The translations under genes and the position numbers were made by a program. 64,000 bases of DNA, taken from positions 124,001-188,000 of the forward strand of contig JAVDPD010000006.1 of the NCBI GenBank assembly GCA_031296935.1, read 5' to 3'. This stretch comes from Cerasicoccus maritimus (GTDB lineage: Bacteria > Verrucomicrobiota > Verrucomicrobiia > Opitutales > Cerasicoccaceae). Positions 1 to 8,669 of the stretch are shown in pieces. The first letter of the stretch is position 1. Each line of letters begins with the position of its first letter. The notes under the pieces are model-generated. The model had not been told where the DNA came from. It did no database searches and saw nothing but the letters and a program-made list of their open reading frames with translations.

Positions 1-60
1 ACGAAGCTGGACTATTCTCCGCGCGGCAAGGAACTCTTGCTGAAGGCATTAGCGGGCTGA
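1..60 (+). CDS. C-terminal end of a possible winged-helix (ModE/LysR-type) regulator, partial
   Basis: An open frame enters from the left edge and stops at TGA 58-60. The last 19 residues include LDYSPRGKELL, which resembles the wing of ModE/LysR-type winged-helix domains (L-T-P-x-G-x-x-L-L). It lies 55 bases before the modA start on the same strand, which fits a short ModE-like regulator of the transporter. With so few residues the family call is an inference. Confidence 0.35.
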   Translation, partial: TKLDYSPRGKELLLKALAG

Positions 61-115
61 TTACCTAATGGCGGCGCGGTCATTGGCCAGCGCTTTGCTG
101 CAAATGAGCCCGGGT

Positions 116-916
116 ATGAAGCTATCAGCCACAGTTAAATGGGGTGCGCTTTTCGGCGCGGCGTTGCTCTTGAGCGCTTGCGGGAAAGACACAGCGACAA
201 CGAATTCCATCACCGTGTTTGCCGCGGCGAGCTTGAACGACGCCGTCACGGAAATCGCGCAGGCTTACACGGCTGAGACGGGCACGGAGGTCGTCTTGAA
301 CTTCGCGGGCTCGGGCTCGCTGGCCAAGCAAATCATGGCCTCGCCCCAAGCCGATGTCTACCTGAGCGCAAACGCGCGCTGGATGGACGAGGTGGAAGAA
401 GCGGGCTTGATCATCGACGGATCACGCGCGGACTTGCTGTCGAATCAACTTGTAGTGGTCTGCATGCAGAGTGCGCCGTTTCAGTTGAGTAGCCCGGCGG
501 AATTGGCGTCGCTTGATTTTCAATACCTGGTCATCGGCGATCCGGCTTACGTGCCCGCCGGCCAATACGCGAAGGGTTGGCTAGAGAAACTTTCCGCGCC
601 CGACGGCGCGTCGGTTTGGTCGCAGTTGGATGGCCGCCTCTCGCCGATGCCGGATGTGCGTGCAGCCTTGAAGCAGGTGAGTAACAATGGCAAGCTCGTG
701 GGCATTGTTTACCGCACCGACTATTTGACTGAGAAAGACCAGCTGCGCGAGCTCTACTCCGTGCCGCTGGGCGATGCTGCGCCGATCCGCTACTGCGTGG
801 CCGAGATCGCGGGTGCCGACGAAACCAGCGGCGCAGACTTCCTGAAGTTCCTGAGCACACCGGCCGCGAAAAGCGTGTTTGAGCGCTATGGGTTTTTACC
901 GGTAAACAACGACTGA
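116..916 (+). CDS. modA: Molybdate ABC transporter, substrate-binding lipoprotein ModA
   Basis: This is the periplasmic oxyanion-binding protein that delivers molybdate (possibly tungstate) to ModBC. I chose the ATG at 116 rather than the in-frame ATG at 68, because it gives a clean lipoprotein signal: a hydrophobic stretch at residues 9-20 and a lipobox ending at Cys22 (LLSAC). The mature part begins with the [16 protein letters not shown] block typical of ModA, followed by an [11 protein letters not shown] ligand-loop motif. The length of 266 aa is normal. It is the first gene of a tight modABC operon, and modB starts 2 bases after its stop codon. No Moco-type riboswitch was recognised upstream. 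Confidence 0.93.
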   Translation: MKLSATVKWGALFGAALLLSACGKDTATTNSITVFAAASLNDAVTEIAQAYTAETGTEVVLNFAGSGSLAKQIMASPQADVYLSANARWMDEVEEAGLIIDGSRADLLSNQLVVVCMQSAPFQLSSPAELASLDFQYLVIGDPAYVPAGQYAKGWLEKLSAPDGASVWSQLDGRLSPMPDVRAALKQVSNNGKLVGIVYRTDYLTEKDQLRELYSVPLGDAAPIRYCVAEIAGADETSGADFLKFLSTPAAKSVFERYGFLPVNND

Positions 917-917
917 T

Positions 918-1622
918 ATGGAGCCGATCATCAACGTCATCCTTTCCACGCTGGCTTGGGCGAGCTTGGCGTCGTTGATTGTATTTTTGCTCGGCACGCC
1001 GCTGGCGTATTGGATGGCGCGGTATGACTTCATAGGCAAGCGCGCGCTGATCGCGATCTCCAGCTTGCCGCTGGTGTTGCCGCCGACGGCGGTGGGCTAC
1101 CTGTTGCTCCTGCTGCTGGCCGACCGCGGTTTGCTGGGGCGCGAAACGCTGGGCTTCAGCCTCGATATTTTGCTGACTTGGAAGGGCGTGGTGTTGGCCT
1201 ATTGCGTGATGTCGTTCCCGCTGTATTTGCGGACCGCGCGCGTGAGCTTTGAGGCGGTCGACCCTGGCTTGGAGTCGATCAACCGCACACTAGGCAATAG
1301 CCGTTTAGCGACGTTTTTTGCGGTCACTTTGCCGCTGGCCAAGCGCGGTTTGGCGGCGGGGATTATTCTGTCGTTTACGCGTGCGATGGGCGAGTTTGGC
1401 GCGACAATCATGGTTGCGGCCAACATCCCCGGCAAGACGCAGACGCTGGCCTCAGCGATCTACAGCGCGCAGCAATCGGGCGACGACACGCGGGCGAATA
1501 TCCTGCTGATGGTCGCCATCGCGCTGGGCTTCATTTTGGTTTACCTGACGGAGTGGCTCGCGCAGCCGAAGCGCTTCACCAACTCACACGCATCGAACTA
1601 TGCCACTGTCCATCCACATTGA
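918..1622 (+). CDS. modB: Molybdate ABC transporter permease ModB
   Basis: This inner-membrane permease has several hydrophobic helices and the EAA-type coupling loop around residues 111-140 ([15 protein letters not shown], then LPLAKRGL), which contacts the ATPase. The 234-aa length is typical of ModB. The C-terminal coding region overlaps the start of modC by 23 bases, which suggests translational coupling. Substrate specificity is inferred from the flanking modA and modC. Confidence 0.93.
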   Translation: MEPIINVILSTLAWASLASLIVFLLGTPLAYWMARYDFIGKRALIAISSLPLVLPPTAVGYLLLLLLADRGLLGRETLGFSLDILLTWKGVVLAYCVMSFPLYLRTARVSFEAVDPGLESINRTLGNSRLATFFAVTLPLAKRGLAAGIILSFTRAMGEFGATIMVAANIPGKTQTLASAIYSAQQSGDDTRANILLMVAIALGFILVYLTEWLAQPKRFTNSHASNYATVHPH

Positions 1623-2700
1623 GAGCGACGCGGGCGTGGGGCTGGCCTCGTTTCAGCATGAGTTCGCGGCGCCGGTCGCGGGCGTGTTCGGGCCGTCGGG
1701 TTGCGGCAAAACGACTTTGCTCGAAACGATATGCGGCATGCGGCGTCCGTCGATGACAACCGGGCGCATTGTCTTCAACGACACGGTGTGGCTCGACCAG
1801 GCGCAGGGCATTTGTCTGCCGCCGGAAGCACGCAACGTGGGCTATGTGCCGCAGCAGCATTTGCTGTTCCCGCATTGGCTGGTGCGGCAAAATCTGCTCG
1901 CCGGTCAGAAGCGCGCCTTGGCGCAGGGGAGCGATGTGAAGTCGCTGATGCAGCAGGCGGTCGATGCGCTGGAGCTGGGCGATTTGCTGGAGCGGTATCC
2001 GCATCAATTGTCCGGCGGGCAGCGTCAACGCGTGGCGCTGGGGCGGGCGTTGATCTCGGGCGCGAAGCTGCTCCTGCTCGACGAGCCGCTGGCGTCGCTT
2101 GACCACAAATTGCGCTACCGCATCATCCCGTTTTTGCAGCAGATTCGGGAGACGTTTCAGGTCCCGATGTTGATCGTTTCCCACCAGCCGGCGGAGCTGC
2201 AGGCGCTGTGTGATGAAGTGGTGGTGATGGAGCAGGGGAGGCTGGCCGACAAAGGCTCGCCGCGCGATGTGTTCCTGAAGTCCGAGATTTATTCGGCGCT
2301 GGAAGACGGCTTTGAAAACATACTCTACGGCCACGTGGTGAGCTACACTGAAACGCTGACCACGCTGAAGCTTTGCGATGCAAAGCTTGGCCCAGAAGTG
2401 CAGGTGTCGCGCATTGATTTACCTGCTGGTTCGCGGGCGTTGCTGCGACTCAACGCGCACGAGATCATGCTCGCGAAGCAGCCGGTGGCAAAGATCTCGG
2501 CGCGCAACCGCCTGCCGTCGCGCATTGTCGAGCTGCGCATGTTGCCGAACAAAGTGATCGTGGTGACGCAGGTCGGCGACTGCGCGGAGGCGATCATTGC
2601 GGCGGAAGTGACGCCAGATGCAGTGGACAGTTTGGACCTGAAAGTGGGCGATGGCGTATTCCTCGTCATCAAGTCAAACAGCTTCCAGGTCTGTCGTTAA
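1600..2700 (+). CDS. modC: Molybdate ABC transporter ATPase ModC
   Basis: This cytoplasmic ATPase powers molybdate import. It has a Walker [10 protein letters not shown] at residues 31-39, an LSGGQRQR signature near 136-143, a Walker B LLLLDEP followed by a D-loop SLDH, and the switch His in IVSHQ. The C-terminal third (about 290-366) is the Mop/TOBE-like oxyanion-binding region expected of ModC. A perfect 9-bp-arm palindrome with a three-base loop (2368-2388) lies inside the coding region and encodes KLCDAKL; see Findings. Confidence 0.93.
   Translation: MPLSIHIESDAGVGLASFQHEFAAPVAGVFGPSGCGKTTLLETICGMRRPSMTTGRIVFNDTVWLDQAQGICLPPEARNVGYVPQQHLLFPHWLVRQNLLAGQKRALAQGSDVKSLMQQAVDALELGDLLERYPHQLSGGQRQRVALGRALISGAKLLLLDEPLASLDHKLRYRIIPFLQQIRETFQVPMLIVSHQPAELQALCDEVVVMEQGRLADKGSPRDVFLKSEIYSALEDGFENILYGHVVSYTETLTTLKLCDAKLGPEVQVSRIDLPAGSRALLRLNAHEIMLAKQPVAKISARNRLPSRIVELRMLPNKVIVVTQVGDCAEAIIAAEVTPDAVDSLDLKVGDGVFLVIKSNSFQVCR
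2368..2388. repeat. Three-base-loop palindrome inside modC
   Basis: The sequence is AAGCTTTGC-GAT-GCAAAGCTT, with arms that match perfectly. Its core CTTTGC...GCAAAG recurs three times inside the ygfZ gene. It does not break the modC frame. Confidence 0.6.
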
Positions 2701-2768
2701 GCGGGTGTGAATAATCTTCGTCAACGAGGGGTTGCAGCAGGCATGAAAGGCGCTCAACTTTTCGGACA

Positions 2769-3611
2769 ATGTTTCGACGGCTGTTTCAAGTAATCCTGAT
2801 TTGGTACGCGATTTGGTTCCTGGTGGGGCTGGTCGCGGTGGCGATTCCCTATGAGTCGCCGGTGGGCCACTGGGAGGATTTGCTGTTCATGATTCTGGCT
2901 TCGGCGGTGATCTTTTTTGACGCCGGTCGGCGCATCGGCTGGGGGGCGACGATTGCCTACTTTGTCTGGATCGCGGCGGTGTCGGGCGGCATGGAAATGC
3001 TGGGCGCGATGACGGGGCTGCCGTTCGGCAACTACGTCTACACGGACAATTTCGGGCCGCGCATCGCGGGGATTTTGCCTTGGGCGATTCCGCTGGCGTG
3101 GTGGGTGGTGCTTTACCCGCTGCTGCTCCTGATGAACAGCATGGTCCGCAACAAGCGGGAACCGCGACCCGGGCTGATCGCGCTGGGGGTGGCGATTTGC
3201 GCGACCGGGGTGGACCTCGCCTTGGAGCCGGTGGCGACCATCGTGCGCGAGTATTGGATCTGGGAAAGCACGGGCGCCTACTACGGGGTGCCGCTGCTGA
3301 ATTTCTTTGGCTGGTTCATCACGGCGTGGATCATTGTGTTCCCGATTCAGTATTTCATGGGCCGTATTTTGATCGAGGGCTACATCGCACCGGGGGCTAT
3401 GTTTTTGCCGTTTGCCGCGCTGGGTAGTGTGTTGGCGAGCTTCCTGATCGCGGGCATGGTGCACGGGCTTTGGCTGGCCAGCGCGTGGACCGCATTCCTG
3501 ACATTGCTGGTCACCGTGATCGTGGTGCGCTTTGCCTGGCCGCGCCGCGAGGTGTTCATGATGAATCACCAGGGGCGCTACCAGCCGGGCTATCGTCCGC
3601 GGCGTTATTAG
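2769..3611 (+). CDS. Carotenoid biosynthesis membrane protein (DUF422 / CruF-like hydratase)
   Basis: This is a polytopic inner-membrane protein of 280 aa with about seven hydrophobic segments. It carries the DUF422/Caroten_synth family pattern: the GNYVYTDNFGPRIAGILPWAIPLAW block, the D-LALEP-VA segment, W-x-W, and YGVPLLNFFGW. Known members (CruF, bacterioruberin hydratases) add water to the end of acyclic carotenoids; the exact substrate here cannot be read from the sequence. No other carotenoid genes lie beside it. The basic C-terminus (RPRREVF...RPRRY) is cytoplasm-like. Confidence 0.8.
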   Translation: MFRRLFQVILIWYAIWFLVGLVAVAIPYESPVGHWEDLLFMILASAVIFFDAGRRIGWGATIAYFVWIAAVSGGMEMLGAMTGLPFGNYVYTDNFGPRIAGILPWAIPLAWWVVLYPLLLLMNSMVRNKREPRPGLIALGVAICATGVDLALEPVATIVREYWIWESTGAYYGVPLLNFFGWFITAWIIVFPIQYFMGRILIEGYIAPGAMFLPFAALGSVLASFLIAGMVHGLWLASAWTAFLTLLVTVIVVRFAWPRREVFMMNHQGRYQPGYRPRRY

Positions 3612-3619
3612 CTCCGCGA

Positions 3620-3736
3620 CGATGTTAAACCTTAGCAGCGTCGATGCTAAGTAATGACACAGGCGATGCTAAGGCTTAGCACAGGCGGTGTTAAGGTTTA
3701 GCACAGTCTGTGCTATGGAATGACGCAGGTGCTGCG
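3620..3736. repeat. Dispersed CTAAG/TTAGCACAG repeat, copy 1
   Basis: This non-coding stretch is built from degenerate alternating modules: GTGCTAAGTAATGACAC-like units and small palindromes of the form CTAAGGYTTAG flanked by GCACAGGC. A second cluster of the same modules lies at 28684-28780. The rest of the 3612-3884 gap is the pfp upstream region, in which I see nothing else clear. Confidence 0.7.
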
Positions 3737-3899
3737 GAATCCGGCTTTTCTGCGGCATGCGCGGGGTGGGGAGAAGGGTGACCTGTATTAGCTGTCTAAA
3801 TGTTAGATTGGCGCAAATTTCAATTTTCTGATGAATAAAAGCGTCTCGGCGCCGGTTTTTGCTTCCCTCCGGGGCGCAGATTGATTGGATGGACGCGCT

Positions 3900-5132
3900 A
3901 TGGGAGCACCTAAAAAAGTCGGAATCCTTACTGCAGGCGGCCTCGCCCCCTGCTTATCCTCCGCCATTGGCGGCCTGATTGAACGCTACACGGAGATCGC
4001 GCCGGACATCGAGATCATCTGCTACGTGGGCGGTTATAAGGGCCTCTTGCTCGGCGAGAGCATTGTCGTGACGCCGGAGATGCGCAAGGACGCGCACATC
4101 CTCCACCGCCACGGCGGCAGCCCGATCGGCAACAGCCGCGTGAAGCTGACCAACGTGAAGGACTGCGTGAAGCGCGGCCTCGTGCAGGAAGGCGAAGACC
4201 CGCAGAAGGTCGCCGCGGACCAACTCGTCAAGGACGGCGTGGACGTGCTCCACACCATCGGTGGCGACGACACCAACACCGCTGCTGCCGATCTCGCTGC
4301 GTTCCTGAAGCGCAACGACTACGATCTGCAGGTTATCGGCTTGCCGAAGACGATCGACAACGACGTCTTCCCAATCGCCCAGAGCCTCGGCGCCTGGACG
4401 GCTGCCGAAGAAGGCGCGAAGTATTTCCGCAACATCGTGGCTGAGCACAACGCCAACCCGCGCATGTTGATCGTCCACGAAGTCATGGGCCGCTCCTGCG
4501 GTTGGTTGACGGCTGCGACCGCCAAATACTACCGCGACGAAATCCTCGGCGACCGTGGTTTCGTGCCTGGTCTGGGCCTCAACGAAAAGCGCGTTGACGT
4601 GCACGCGATCTACATCCCCGAGATGGAAATCGACCTCGAAGCCGAAGCCGCTCGCCTGAAGAAGATCATGGACGAAGTCGACTGCGTGAACATCTTCGTT
4701 TCCGAAGGCGCAGGCGTGGAATCCATCGTGAAGCAGATGGAAGCCGCCGGCCAGGAAGTGCCGCGTGACGCCTTTGGCCACGTGAAGCTGGACGCCGTGA
4801 ACCCCGGAAAATACTTTGGTAGCAAGTTCGCGGAAGCTCTTGGCGCCGAGAAGAACATGGTGCAAAAGAGTGGCTACTTCAGCCGCGCCGCTCCGGCCAA
4901 CGTTGACGACCTTCGCCTGATCAAAAGCTGCACGGACCTCGCGGTTCAGTGTGCGCACGAAGGCAAGACCGGCGTTATCGGCCACGACGAAGACCAGAGC
5001 AACATCCTGCGTGCCATCGAGTTCGAGCGCATCAAGGGTGGCAAGCCGTTCAATATCGACGAGCCTTGGTTCGACGAGTTGCTCGCCGCGATTGGTCAGC
5101 CCAAGGGCAAGAAGGTCGAAGTCGCCCACTAG
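3900..5132 (+). CDS. pfp: 6-phosphofructokinase, probably pyrophosphate-dependent (Pfp)
   Basis: This enzyme interconverts fructose 6-phosphate and fructose 1,6-bisphosphate. The key motif reads GGDDTNT; the second Asp, in place of the Gly of ATP enzymes, is the established hallmark of PPi use. PKTIDNDV carries the catalytic Asp, and MGRSCGWLTA contributes to the sugar-phosphate site. The N-terminus KKVGILTAGGLAPCLSSAIGG is typical. The ATG at 3900 gives the usual family start, while an in-frame ATG at 3885 would add five residues. It is monocistronic, followed by paired hairpins and a terminator. Confidence 0.9.
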   Translation: MGAPKKVGILTAGGLAPCLSSAIGGLIERYTEIAPDIEIICYVGGYKGLLLGESIVVTPEMRKDAHILHRHGGSPIGNSRVKLTNVKDCVKRGLVQEGEDPQKVAADQLVKDGVDVLHTIGGDDTNTAAADLAAFLKRNDYDLQVIGLPKTIDNDVFPIAQSLGAWTAAEEGAKYFRNIVAEHNANPRMLIVHEVMGRSCGWLTAATAKYYRDEILGDRGFVPGLGLNEKRVDVHAIYIPEMEIDLEAEAARLKKIMDEVDCVNIFVSEGAGVESIVKQMEAAGQEVPRDAFGHVKLDAVNPGKYFGSKFAEALGAEKNMVQKSGYFSRAAPANVDDLRLIKSCTDLAVQCAHEGKTGVIGHDEDQSNILRAIEFERIKGGKPFNIDEPWFDELLAAIGQPKGKKVEVAH

Positions 5133-5170
5133 GCAGCGTCCCGCTGCACCGGAGAGTCGGCCGTAGGCCG
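5133..5170. repeat. Paired three-base-loop hairpins after pfp
   Basis: Two small hairpins directly follow the stop codon: GCAGCG-TCC-CGCTGC (5133-5147) and CGGCC-GTA-GGCCG (5158-5170). The same arrangement follows clpX, aspS and the 59214 gene. Confidence 0.6.
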
Positions 5171-5212
5171 GGGCTAGGAGGCAGACGAAGATTCTGAATT
5201 CTTTTTCATAGT

Positions 5213-5254
5213 CCGAAGTTTCTGAGATTAGTCTTGGGAACTTCGGGCCTTTTT
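5213..5254 (+). terminator. Intrinsic terminator of pfp
   Basis: Arms CCGAAGTT (5213-5220) and AACTTCGG (5239-5246) are separated by 18 bases and followed by GCCTTTTTATT. The loop is long, so strength is uncertain. Confidence 0.6.
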
Positions 5255-5269
5255 ATTGTCATAATTGGC

Positions 5270-5734
5270 ATGATACCCGAAGAGAAAGCCAAGCAGTTGG
5301 TCCGTGAGTGGGGCCGCCGGTTCGACGAGCATTTGGGGCTGTCGGGTTTTCTCGACATCCTGGCCGAGGACGGATTGCTGATGAAATTCGGCGAAAACGC
5401 GTGGCGTGGACTGGCGGGGTTCGAAGATCACCTGAAGCTTAAGACGAAGTTTTTCGACGAGGCGCATGTCTATGACGAGAGCGGCTGGGACATCGAGGTC
5501 GGCGAGACCGAAACCAAGGTTCGTTCCAAGATGATGTGGGCTTGCCGCACGCGTGAGGACTTTGCGCCGCGCAGCCAAGAATTATGTGCGGATCTAGAGC
5601 ATCGCTGGGTGATGGTCACTTGTCCACGGCGTGGGATACCCGTGATTCAATACCACGAATGCGTGTCGCTGAAGTATCGTCCGGGGCAGGGGCCAGATGG
5701 TGACCACGTCGGCGACGTGCATTTGGACCACTAA
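5270..5734 (+). CDS. Hypothetical protein, possible SnoaL/NTF2-like fold
   Basis: This is a 154-aa soluble protein. I prefer the ATG at 5270 (MIPEEKAKQL); the upstream in-frame start at 5234 lies inside the pfp terminator. The pattern of an N-terminal helix, GLAGFEDH, a conserved-looking FFDEAHVYDESGWDIEVGE segment and later beta strands resembles SnoaL/NTF2-like proteins, but no catalytic motif is visible. It ends 15 bases before the stop of the convergent membrane-protein gene. Confidence 0.6.
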   Translation: MIPEEKAKQLVREWGRRFDEHLGLSGFLDILAEDGLLMKFGENAWRGLAGFEDHLKLKTKFFDEAHVYDESGWDIEVGETETKVRSKMMWACRTREDFAPRSQELCADLEHRWVMVTCPRRGIPVIQYHECVSLKYRPGQGPDGDHVGDVHLDH

Positions 5735-5749
5735 GTGGGGTCGCAGCAG

Positions 5750-6937
5750 CTACTGTTCGGCAGTCTCGCTCTCGGTGGATGGAGCGGATTCCTCCAGCGT
5801 GGTAGCGGCGGCATCAACCGATTCCTCGGCGGAGGCAGCGGCGTGTTCAGCCTCAGCCTTCAGTTTTACATCCTCAGGAACGGGAGTAATCAAAATCGGC
5901 ACGATCATGGCCAAGCAAATGGCGACCACGGAACCCATGACAGCCTTACCGGCGTCGCCAAACACCATGTTGCGCAATTTCTTCTTGCTGCGGTGACGCA
6001 TGACGAGTGCGAGACCGATTTCGCGACCTGCCAACAAGCCAAGGAAAACCCAGGTTGTGCTCATCGGCATCTTGGGCGGCCACGGCACGGCTAGGTCCAT
6101 TGCGGCAAACAATTTGGGAATGTAGTCGACCTTGAAGAAGAGCAGAACCAGTCCGTAAAGCAGGTCGATAAAGGTCGCCGAGCGGACGTCGATGGTGTTC
6201 GTTTTCTTGGTGACGATGTTTTGAATTTTGCCGCCTCGCTGGCGAATCAGATAGCCCTGGAGCAGCGCCATGCCAAGCAGTGATATTACCAACCCGCCTA
6301 CATGCAGTTGTCGTGGTAGGTAGACAAAAATATTCGCCAAATCCTGCACCAGCCACATTGACCAGAGGAAGCCGGTGGAGAGCCATTGAAAAACGGTCCA
6401 AAATGGGTGCGGTTTATCTTCACCATAGGTCGCCACAAAGTGTTTTTCCAGTTTGCCAGTTACGAGGACGACAATCACGAGACCTAGGATGAAAGCGATA
6501 GCGTAGCCGACTAGCGACTTCTCCATCATGGATTTAAAGAGGTCCACAGCTTCCGTGTAGCTGCCGCCTTCCTGCGCGGCGACGATGCCCTTGAAGCCGG
6601 TGAGGACCAACAGCGATGTGCTGACCGGGATGCCCCAACGCGTCAGAATAACCAAGGCTAACGGTGGTAGAATGAACACCCAAGTGAAAACGCCGCCATA
6701 GTCGGATGGGAAAGGGATTTCCTTTGCTGCCAAGCGTCCGAAAGCGGGGTCGCCACCGTTGCGAATCCAGCCCCAGGTGACTGTGAGGATCATGATGCCG
6801 GAGATCCAAGCCCAGAGTATCCACCAAGGGCGCTTTGAATTGGAACTGAGGAAGGTGCCCAGCGTTTGAATCGAATCGTTGGCGACAATTGCATAGGCCG
6901 CCATAGCGAACCCGATTATCATGAATAGTTCAGACAT
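5750..6937 (-). CDS. Inner-membrane protein, distant PiT-type phosphate transporter-like
   Basis: This polytopic protein of 395 aa has about nine hydrophobic helices. The N-terminal FAMAAYAIVANDSIQTLGT recalls the GANDSAN signature of PiT-family phosphate permeases, and GIPVSTSLLVLTGFKG recalls the second PiT signature (G-x-PVSTT). The substrate is therefore plausibly phosphate or another anion, but this is inference. I chose the ATG at 6937; a TTG at 6967 would add ten residues with no membrane or motif content. The acidic, Ala/Glu-rich C-terminal tail (about 45 residues) is cytoplasmic-like. It lies downstream of a small membrane protein and an AsmA-like gene on the same strand. Confidence 0.65.
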   Translation of the reverse strand: MSELFMIIGFAMAAYAIVANDSIQTLGTFLSSNSKRPWWILWAWISGIMILTVTWGWIRNGGDPAFGRLAAKEIPFPSDYGGVFTWVFILPPLALVILTRWGIPVSTSLLVLTGFKGIVAAQEGGSYTEAVDLFKSMMEKSLVGYAIAFILGLVIVVLVTGKLEKHFVATYGEDKPHPFWTVFQWLSTGFLWSMWLVQDLANIFVYLPRQLHVGGLVISLLGMALLQGYLIRQRGGKIQNIVTKKTNTIDVRSATFIDLLYGLVLLFFKVDYIPKLFAAMDLAVPWPPKMPMSTTWVFLGLLAGREIGLALVMRHRSKKKLRNMVFGDAGKAVMGSVVAICLAMIVPILITPVPEDVKLKAEAEHAAASAEESVDAAATTLEESAPSTESETAEQ

Positions 6938-7029
6938 AACTGATGGAAGACCTTGCTCAGTTGACAAAGCCTACTTACCAGGCGCAGGTCAATCTTCGTT
7001 GGAGCAGTTTCATACTCGTAACACTTCTG

Positions 7030-7173
7030 CTACTCTGGCTCATGCACTGCCATTTTAGCTTCGGGATCGAGTTCATTACCCCAAATCATCAGGCCCATTA
7101 AGCCGGCAAGCAAAATGAGTAACAGCACTGTAAGGGTCCGCGCTTCCTGCGGAGTGAGGCGAAACGGACCCAT
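7030..7173 (-). CDS. Small single-pass membrane protein (47 aa)
   Basis: This short open frame lies 12 bases after the stop of the AsmA-like gene and before the PiT-like gene on the same strand. It encodes a basic/polar start (MGPFRLTPQEAR), one strong transmembrane helix (about residues 14-31) and an acidic tail. The coherent topology and operon position support it being real, although no clear Shine-Dalgarno sequence precedes it. I do not recognise the family. Confidence 0.5.
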   Translation of the reverse strand: MGPFRLTPQEARTLTVLLLILLAGLMGLMIWGNELDPEAKMAVHEPE

Positions 7174-7185
7174 CACGTGAACTGG

Positions 7186-7980
7186 TTAATCAAATAGCCC
7201 TTTGATGGCCTGGCCTGCTTTGTCGACTGCGTCTCCGGCATTGTCCAGTGATTTGGTTGCAGTGTCGAGGACAGCATTTGGATCATTGGCGATTTCCTGG
7301 ACCATTTCTGCAGCAACGACGACGACCTTTTCGAGCACAATGCTCAAAATGTAGTCTGTGGCCTCTGCTGGGGTAACGCCCTTACCGCCGAAGTCCTCAT
7401 TGATCTCCGGTAGCGCTAGTACCTGATTGGCCTTGACCAGAGCCAGATTGACCGAGAGGTCGACTTCTCCATCGGAAACGATGAGCTTGTGTAAGATGAG
7501 CGTTTTGCTGGGTTGCTCAGCGTCCGCCGGTTCCTGAGGCGTTTCAGCCGGTGTTTCGTCAGCGGTCTTGTATTTCTTCATGTTGGAGTCGACCTGAGAC
7601 TTCAACTTGGAAAGGTTATTGGTTGCGAGGTTTTGGTCGTAGGTAAATTTAGGAGCGACGATTTTAATTTCATTTACCTCAATGCGGTCAGAAAGCAGGG
7701 AGCTAGGCTCGATGTCGATGTAAATTTCGCCACACTCCATTGCACTGGGCTTCTCGAAACCTTCGGGATTGCCGATGAATAATCCATTGATGCTAATCGT
7801 GCCATCGAATACATTGACGCCGGTGCTTTTGATGTAAGTTTGGGTTCCGGTGATTTCCGGACCAAACTTATTGAAAGCCTTTGTGACGCTGCCACCAACA
7901 ATCGAATTGATGCTGAAATACAGCGCAATTAAGCCGACGACGATCAGAACAAGGAAAGCAATAAGGATTTTTTTGATCAT
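7186..7980 (-). CDS. AsmA-like membrane-anchored protein
   Basis: The 264-aa protein has an N-terminal signal anchor (residues 4-24) followed by an AsmA/DUF748-like beta-rich region with the GTISINGLFIGNPEGF and YIDIEPSSLLSDRIEVNEIKI pattern characteristic of AsmA N-terminal repeats. A low-complexity Glu/Pro/Ala linker (about 140-160) and a C-terminal amphipathic helix rich in Ala/Asp follow. AsmA-like proteins act in envelope lipid traffic and biogenesis; the role here is inferred. It leads the cluster with the small membrane protein and the PiT-like gene. Confidence 0.65.
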   Translation of the reverse strand: MIKKILIAFLVLIVVGLIALYFSINSIVGGSVTKAFNKFGPEITGTQTYIKSTGVNVFDGTISINGLFIGNPEGFEKPSAMECGEIYIDIEPSSLLSDRIEVNEIKIVAPKFTYDQNLATNNLSKLKSQVDSNMKKYKTADETPAETPQEPADAEQPSKTLILHKLIVSDGEVDLSVNLALVKANQVLALPEINEDFGGKGVTPAEATDYILSIVLEKVVVVAAEMVQEIANDPNAVLDTATKSLDNAGDAVDKAGQAIKGLFD

Positions 7981-8040
7981 AATGTCTTGTAAACTCTTAG
8001 CATTTTTAGGCTGGGGGCGAGATTAAAAAAGAGGCGTAAT

Positions 8041-8631
8041 TTAGGGTTGCTCGCTGTCACTGCTGTCGTCTGATTTGGGCAAGAAACGCCAGAATTCCTT
8101 CGTTGGAATCGACTTCAAATAGCTAAAGCCGGATTTCTTAAAAAAGAAGGCGATGCGGGAGTTTTGGGTGTCCAGCGGCTCTACCCAAAAGCATTCATAG
8201 CGCTGCGCGCCCAGATCGTTGAGCAACTCTTCAATGGCCGCCGGATTCTGGCGTAGTGTTTCTTGCTCGATGACGACTACCCGGTAGTTCCAGGAGCCTG
8301 CTTTCTTAATGTCATCCTGCGTCCAGTCTCGGGCGTCTTCGTACCAGCCACTGGTGGTGTCTTTGGCTTTGCCGTAGTATTCGCCGGTCTTGCCTTTGGC
8401 CTTGTCGTAATAGTCGCCGGTAGCGTCTTTGGCGGATTCGTATTTGGCGCGAACTCGCTCCCAGTAACTGTCTTTTTCGGCTTCCGTCGCGTCTTCGGCG
8501 GGGGGCGCTTCGTTGAGGATAATGACTTCCTCAGTGGGTTGGGGTGATGCGGGGACGATATTTTCGGTGTTAGCTAGCAGTGGCGCAGTCGAGCCGAGGA
8601 CCAACACAGTGACGAGGTAGCGGAGAGTCAT
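8041..8631 (-). CDS. Exported protein with YtxH-like repeats
   Basis: The 196-aa protein has a Sec signal peptide (residues 1-20, cut after LLANT or nearby). Residues about 62-105 contain three near-repeats of the form KDxTGxYYxKAK (DATGDYYDKAK, KTGEYYGKAK, DTTSGWYEDAR), which should form an amphipathic helix. A C-terminal domain with YRVVVIEQETL and RIAFFFKKSG looks like a compact alpha/beta fold. I do not recognise a named family. It may belong with the AsmA-like gene downstream, as both are on the same strand and envelope-targeted. Confidence 0.6.
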   Translation of the reverse strand: MTLRYLVTVLVLGSTAPLLANTENIVPASPQPTEEVIILNEAPPAEDATEAEKDSYWERVRAKYESAKDATGDYYDKAKGKTGEYYGKAKDTTSGWYEDARDWTQDDIKKAGSWNYRVVVIEQETLRQNPAAIEELLNDLGAQRYECFWVEPLDTQNSRIAFFFKKSGFSYLKSIPTKEFWRFLPKSDDSSDSEQP

Positions 8632-8669
8632 GGCACCAGTGTAGAACTTCGCTGCCGAAGAGCAAGTCG

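Noticed and set aside
1576..2334. Long minus-strand open frame opposite modC
   Set aside because: It is an Arg/His/Gln-rich shadow of a clear ABC ATPase gene in GC-rich DNA, with no family features.
2754..3569. Minus-strand frame opposite the carotenoid-pathway gene
   Set aside because: It is His/Arg/Gln/Pro-rich and lacks any domain, whereas the plus strand shows DUF422 motifs and membrane helices.
3620..3736. CRISPR array from CTAAG repeats
   Set aside because: The repeats are shorter than 20 bases, overlap as palindromes, and lack regular spacers.
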